From NCBI RefSeq assembly GCF_030852425.1, contig NZ_NSDM01000004.1, positions 372,001-436,000 on the forward strand: 64,000 nt of DNA, read 5' to 3'. Positions within the stretch are counted from its first letter, which is position 1; each line of letters begins with the position of its first letter. Source of the stretch: Saccharothrix longispora. GTDB taxonomy: Bacteria > Actinomycetota > Actinomycetes > Mycobacteriales > Pseudonocardiaceae. Below are positions 60,248 through 64,000 of the stretch, piece after piece. Made by a program: the position numbers and the translations under genes. The notes below the pieces were generated by a model, which was not told where the DNA came from, did no database searches, and saw nothing but the letters and a program-made list of their open reading frames with translations.

Positions 60248-61689
60248 GGAACGTGGTGGTCGTGGGCTACGGCATGGCCGGCGCCCGACTGGCCGACGAG
60301 GTCCGCCGTCGCGACCCGGGCGGGGAGCGGGTCGCGCTGACCGTGCTGGGCGACGAGCCGCACCCGGCGTACAACCGGGTGCTGCTCTCCAGCGTCGTGG
60401 CGGGCTCCCTCACGCCGGACGCGGTGCGCCTGCACGCCCCCGACTGGGCCGCGAAGCACCACGTGGACCTGCGGCTCGGCGGCGCGGTCACCAAGGTCGA
60501 CCGCACCCGCCGGGTCGTGCACGTGGACGACACCGAGGTGCCCTACGACGCGCTGGTGCTGGCCACGGGCTCGCGGCCGTGGGTGCCGCCCACGCCGGGC
60601 CTGCTCGACGGCAACGGCGCCCTCGCGCCCGGCGTGGTGGCGTTCCGGTCGCTGGACGACTGCGCGCGGATCGTGGCGGAGGCGTCGCCGGGCACGCCGG
60701 TCGCGGTCCTCGGCGGCGGCCTGCTCGGCCTGGAGGCGGCCCGCGGCCTGGCCGGTCGCGGCTGCCTGGTCACCGTCGTGCACCCGGTCGGGCACCTGAT
60801 GGAGCGCCAGCTGGACGCGGGCGCGGGCCGGGTGCTCGCCAGGACCCTCCAGGGCCTCGGCATCGAGTTCCGGCTCGGCACGCCGGCCTCGCGGTACGCG
60901 CCGGGCGAGGGGCTGGAGCTGGCCGACGGCACGCACGTCCCCGCGGACCTGGTGGTCGTGTCGGCGGGCGTCCGGGCGGAGACGGCGCTGGCCGAGCAGG
61001 CGGGCCTCGACGTCGACCGGGGCGTCCTGGTGGACGACGCGCTGCGCACCAGCGACCCGCGCGTGCACGCCCTCGGCGACTGCGCCCAGCACGTGGGCAC
61101 GGTGTCCGGGCTGGTCCAGCCCGCGTGGGAGCAGGCGGCCGTGCTCGCCGACCGGCTCACCGGCGTCGCGCCCGCCGCCCGCTACGCCGGCACCACCGTC
61201 GTGACCAGGCTCAAGGCCCGGGACGTGGACCTCGCCGCGCTCGGCGACGCGCACGTGGAGGTCGACTCGCCCGACGCCGAGGTGCTGTGCTTCCAGGACC
61301 CGGCGCGCGGCCGGTACGCCAAGCTGGTGCTGCGCGACGACCGCGTCACCGGGGCCATCGTGCTCGGCGCCCCGGACGCCGCGGCGGCCATCGTCCAGCT
61401 CTACGACCGCGGCCTGCCCGCGCCCACCGACCGGCTGGCGCTGCTGCTCGGCCGCGCCCTGCCCGCCGGGGCCGCCGAGGCGAGCCCGGCCGACCTGCCC
61501 GCGTCCGCGGTGGTGTGCCGCTGCAACACGGTCAGCAAGGGGCAGCTGGTCACCGCGTGGCGCGCGGGCGCCACCTCGCTGTCGGCCATCGCGGACGCCA
61601 CCCGCGCGAGCACCGGCTGCGGCGGCTGCAGGGACGCCGTGTGCGGCATCGTCGACTGGCTCGCGGCCTCACAGCCCCAGTCCGCGTGA
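60244..61689 (+). CDS. Nitrate reductase electron-transfer flavoprotein with BFD-like 2Fe-2S domain
   Basis: 481 aa. FAD/NAD(P)H disulfide-oxidoreductase fold: VVVGYGMAGARLADEV (FAD), VAVLGGGLLGLEAARGLAGRG (NAD), HALGDCAQH. A C-terminal BFD-like domain carries Cys425, Cys427, Cys459 and Cys462 (CRCN and CGGC). The layout equals the N-terminal part of NirB or Bacillus NasB. It should pass electrons from NAD(P)H to the nitrate reductase encoded just upstream (ATGA overlap). Confidence 0.88.
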   Translation: MRNVVVVGYGMAGARLADEVRRRDPGGERVALTVLGDEPHPAYNRVLLSSVVAGSLTPDAVRLHAPDWAAKHHVDLRLGGAVTKVDRTRRVVHVDDTEVPYDALVLATGSRPWVPPTPGLLDGNGALAPGVVAFRSLDDCARIVAEASPGTPVAVLGGGLLGLEAARGLAGRGCLVTVVHPVGHLMERQLDAGAGRVLARTLQGLGIEFRLGTPASRYAPGEGLELADGTHVPADLVVVSAGVRAETALAEQAGLDVDRGVLVDDALRTSDPRVHALGDCAQHVGTVSGLVQPAWEQAAVLADRLTGVAPAARYAGTTVVTRLKARDVDLAALGDAHVEVDSPDAEVLCFQDPARGRYAKLVLRDDRVTGAIVLGAPDAAAAIVQLYDRGLPAPTDRLALLLGRALPAGAAEASPADLPASAVVCRCNTVSKGQLVTAWRAGATSLSAIADATRASTGCGGCRDAVCGIVDWLAASQPQSA

Positions 61690-61732
61690 TGTGCGCCGGA
61701 GTTGCCGGCGGCGACACGTGGTCGCACGCCTC

Positions 61733-61754
61733 GGTAACCGGCCGTTCCTACCGT
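61733..61754 (+). promoter_or_regulatory. Promoter/operator of narK, shared with nitrate reductase
   Basis: GGTAACCGGCC followed by GTTCCTACCGT, 19 of 22 identical to the element at 58168. TACCGT (61749-61754) is the likely -10; unlike the reductase gene, narK has a leader of about 30 bases with GGAGGT. Co-regulation by the same factor is the simple explanation. Confidence 0.55.
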
Positions 61755-61789
61755 TGGCACGCAACGAGAACCGCTGTCCTGGAGGTCCG

Positions 61790-63142
61790 ATGAGCACGGT
61801 CGTGGAGACGAGGGGCGCCGCGTCGCCGGCGAAGCGCGGCGGGCGGTGGATCGACCACTGGGAGCCGGAGGACCCGGCGTTCTGGGAGACCACCGGCAAG
61901 CGGGTCGCCCGCAAGAACCTCGTGTTCTCGATCCTGGCGGAGAACCTGGGCTTCACCGTGTGGAGCCTGATGTCCATCGTGGTGGTGAGCCTCGGCACCG
62001 TCGGGTTCTCGTTCGGCGTCGGCCAGGTGTTCTGGCTGCTGATCGTGCCGAACCTGGTGGGCGCGGTGCTGCGCATCCCCTACACGTTCGCGGTGCCGCG
62101 CTTCGGCGGGCGGGCGTGGACCGCGATCAGCGCGGGCCTGCTGCTGGTGCCGTGCGCCATGCTGGCGATCGCGGTCTCCGACCCGGGCACGCCGTACTGG
62201 TTCTTCCTGCTCACGTCGGCCGCGATGGGCTTCGGCGGCGGCAACTTCTCGTCCTCGATGGCGAACATCTCGTTCTTCTACCCGGAGGGCAGGAAGGGCC
62301 TCGCGCTCGGCCTGAACGCGGCGGGCGGCAACCTGGGCGTGGCGATGGTGCAGCTCGTCGTGCCGATCGTCATCTCGATCGGCACCGGCGTGAACCTGGC
62401 CTACGCGGCGCTGTTCTGGATGCCGTTCATCGTGGTCGCCACCGCCTGCGCCTGGTTCTTCATGGACAGCCTCACCCAGGCCAAGCCGGACGGCACGTCC
62501 TACCGCAGGGCGCTGTCCAACAAGCACACGTGGGTGATGTCGTTCCTCTACATCGGCACGTTCGGGTCGTTCATCGGCTTCTCGTTCGCGTTCCCGTCGC
62601 TCATCAGGATCAGCTTCGCCGACTACAAGGGCTTCGTCGCGCTGGCGTTCATCGGCGCGCTGATCGGCTCGGTGAGCAGGCCGCTGGGCGGGTGGCTCGC
62701 CGACCGGTTCGGCGGCGCGCGGATCACCCTGGCCACGTTCCTCGGGCTCGCCGCCGGCACGGTCGGCCTGCTGGTGAGCATCGAGGTCGGCAGCTTCGCG
62801 CTGTTCTTCGGCTCGTTCGTCGCCCTCTTCGTGCTGGCGGGCGTCGGCAACGGCTCGACCTACCGGATGATCCCGGCGATCTTCGCCACGCAGAGCGACG
62901 ACGTGCGCTCGGCCAAGCGGCAGGCGGCGGCGGTGGTCGGCATCGCGGGCGCGATCGGCGCGTTCGGCGGCGTGCTCGTCAACCTGGTGTTCAAGTTCTC
63001 CCTGGAGGGCAGCAGGACCCTCGCCCCCGCGCTGACCGCGTTCCTCGTGTTCTACGGGTTGTGCGTGGCCACCACGTGGTGGTTCTACCTGCGGCGGCGC
63101 GTCCTCGTGCGCGTGCCCAGCCTCGCCTACGCGGGCGTGTGA
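61790..63142 (+). CDS. narK: NarK/NasA-type nitrate/nitrite MFS transporter
   Basis: 450 aa, about 12 transmembrane helices. The NNP-family signature is clear: GFGGGNFSSSMANISFFYPEGRKGLALGLNAAGGNLGVA and, in the second half, FGGVLVNLVFKFS with conserved Gly motifs. An N-terminal segment (RWIDHWEPEDPAFWETTGKRVARKNLVFSI) is typical of actinobacterial NarK. It imports nitrate and may export nitrite. ATG 61790 has GGAGGT at seven bases. Confidence 0.93.
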   Translation: MSTVVETRGAASPAKRGGRWIDHWEPEDPAFWETTGKRVARKNLVFSILAENLGFTVWSLMSIVVVSLGTVGFSFGVGQVFWLLIVPNLVGAVLRIPYTFAVPRFGGRAWTAISAGLLLVPCAMLAIAVSDPGTPYWFFLLTSAAMGFGGGNFSSSMANISFFYPEGRKGLALGLNAAGGNLGVAMVQLVVPIVISIGTGVNLAYAALFWMPFIVVATACAWFFMDSLTQAKPDGTSYRRALSNKHTWVMSFLYIGTFGSFIGFSFAFPSLIRISFADYKGFVALAFIGALIGSVSRPLGGWLADRFGGARITLATFLGLAAGTVGLLVSIEVGSFALFFGSFVALFVLAGVGNGSTYRMIPAIFATQSDDVRSAKRQAAAVVGIAGAIGAFGGVLVNLVFKFSLEGSRTLAPALTAFLVFYGLCVATTWWFYLRRRVLVRVPSLAYAGV

Positions 63143-63176
63143 CGCACACCGCTCCGACGTGCGGCGTGAGCGTCCT

Positions 63177-63192
63177 TTAACGCCCGCGCAAC
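63177..63192 (+). promoter_or_regulatory. GlnR-like box upstream of nirB
   Basis: TTAAC (63177-63181), six bases, GCAAC (63188-63192): close to the actinobacterial GlnR pattern GTNAC-N6-GAAAC. It lies 67 bases before the nirB ATG. It fits nitrogen-dependent control of nitrite reduction; only a single a-b pair is visible. Confidence 0.4.
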
Positions 63193-63258
63193 ATTCGCGA
63201 CCTTGGCACGACACGGTGCCCGGTGAGCATGGCCGGGCAGGAGGAAGGGATTGGTCCC

Positions 63259-64000
63259 ATGACGCGAACGCTCGTGGTGGTGGGTCACGGCATGGTCGGC
63301 CACCGCCTCGTGGAGGCCCTCCGCGAGAAGGACGCGACCGACCGGTGGCGGGTCGTCGTATTCGCCGAGGAGACCCGCCCCGCCTACGACCGCGTCGCCC
63401 TGTCGTCCTACGTGGACGCCTGGGACGCCTCGGCGCTGGCCCTCGCGCCGCACGACGGCGCGGTCGAGCTGGTGCTCGGCGACCGGGTCGTGGAGCTGGA
63501 CCGGACCGCGAAGGTGGTGCGCACGGCGAGCGGCCGCGCGCAGCCCTACGACGCCCTCGCGCTGGCCACCGGCTCGGTGCCGTTCGTGCCGCCCGTGCCG
63601 GGCCGCGACCTGCCCGGCTGCCACGTCTACCGCACCATCGACGACCTGGACGCCATCCGCGCCACCGTGGAGGGCGCCCGGTCCAGCGGCCGGCACGCGG
63701 GCATGGTGCTCGGCGGCGGCCTGCTCGGCCTGGAGGCCGCGAACGCGCTGCGCGGCATGGGCGTCTCCCCGCACGTCGTGGAACTCGGTCCGCGCCTGAT
63801 GCCGCTCCAGGTCGACGAGGGCGGCGCGGGCCTGCTCAAGCGGCTGGTGGAGAAGCTCGACCTCACCGTCCACACCGGCACGTCCGCGTCGTCCATCGAG
63901 CGCGACCACCGCGGCCGGCTCGTGGCGGCGCTGTCCAACGGCGTCGAGCTGGACCTCGACGTCGTCGTGTTCTCCGCGGGCATCCGGCCGCGCGACGAGC
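63259..64000 (+). CDS. nirB: NAD(P)H nitrite reductase large subunit, N-terminal part
   Basis: The first 247 residues of a NirB-type protein; the rest lies beyond the window. LVVVGHGMVGHRLVEAL is the FAD loop, YDALALATGSVPFVPPVPG the FAD-domain junction, and GMVLGGGLLGLEAANALRGMGV the NAD loop. The sirohaem domain is not in view, so a lone flavoprotein cannot be excluded, but position after narK supports NirB. ATG 63259 has GAGGAAGGGA eight bases upstream. It would reduce nitrite to ammonium with NirD. Confidence 0.85.
   Translation, partial: MTRTLVVVGHGMVGHRLVEALREKDATDRWRVVVFAEETRPAYDRVALSSYVDAWDASALALAPHDGAVELVLGDRVVELDRTAKVVRTASGRAQPYDALALATGSVPFVPPVPGRDLPGCHVYRTIDDLDAIRATVEGARSSGRHAGMVLGGGLLGLEAANALRGMGVSPHVVELGPRLMPLQVDEGGAGLLKRLVEKLDLTVHTGTSASSIERDHRGRLVAALSNGVELDLDVVVFSAGIRPRDE

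Noticed and set aside
58196..64000. Respiratory (NarGHI) nitrate reduction
   Set aside because: The reductase is a soluble NasA-type protein with a flavoprotein partner and there are no narH, narJ or narI genes, so the cluster is assimilatory.

Overview
The window is chromosomal DNA of a high-GC actinobacterium. GC-rich third codon positions, many GTG starts, leaderless-looking promoters, and gene order shared with Mycobacterium tuberculosis all support this. The protein complement and intergenic repeats suggest Pseudonocardiales (Saccharothrix/Actinosynnema/Lentzea-like). That genus-level placement is inference.

Two conserved actinobacterial blocks are visible. From 0 to about 39 kb the order follows M. 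tuberculosis Rv1205-Rv1239: LOG protein, folP2, Rv1209-like, tag, DUF3117, glgA/glgM and glgC, O-methyltransferase, sigE-rseA-htrA-tatB, mrp, DUF1003, MgtE-like, DUF4190, stress protein, lpqY-sugABC and corA. From about 45 to 58 kb it follows Rv3212-Rv3205c: beta-propeller membrane protein, rhlE, ferritin-like protein, DUF3107, fasR, DUF3152 protease, moeZ and a TIGR02569-type kinase-fold protein. Lineage-specific genes are inserted between them. From 58.2 kb to the end lies a nitrate assimilation cluster: nitrate reductase, its flavoprotein partner, a NarK-type transporter, and the start of nirB.

Functional groups: glycogen/maltose-1-phosphate synthesis (glgA/glgM, glgC) plus trehalose uptake (lpqY-sugABC); envelope stress (sigE, rseA, htrA, tatB); lower ethylmalonyl-CoA pathway candidates scattered over 15 kb (malyl-CoA lyase-like, acyl-CoA dehydrogenase, MaoC hydratase); fatty acid regulation (fasR); nucleic acid enzymes (glycosylases, DEAD-box helicase, a Fe-S RecB-type nuclease, a PHP phosphoesterase).

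The least expected elements are: three arrays of a roughly 22-bp repeat forming long hairpins, each between convergent genes; a decayed AAA-ATPase/DUF4276 defence-like pair fused by an internal deletion; a possible leader peptide with nested hairpins ahead of corA; a promoter with an overlapping inverted repeat ahead of lpqY; a 22-bp element shared by the nitrate reductase and transporter promoters; and several small protein genes of 31 to 55 codons. I see no rRNA, tRNA, CRISPR array, intact transposon or prophage.
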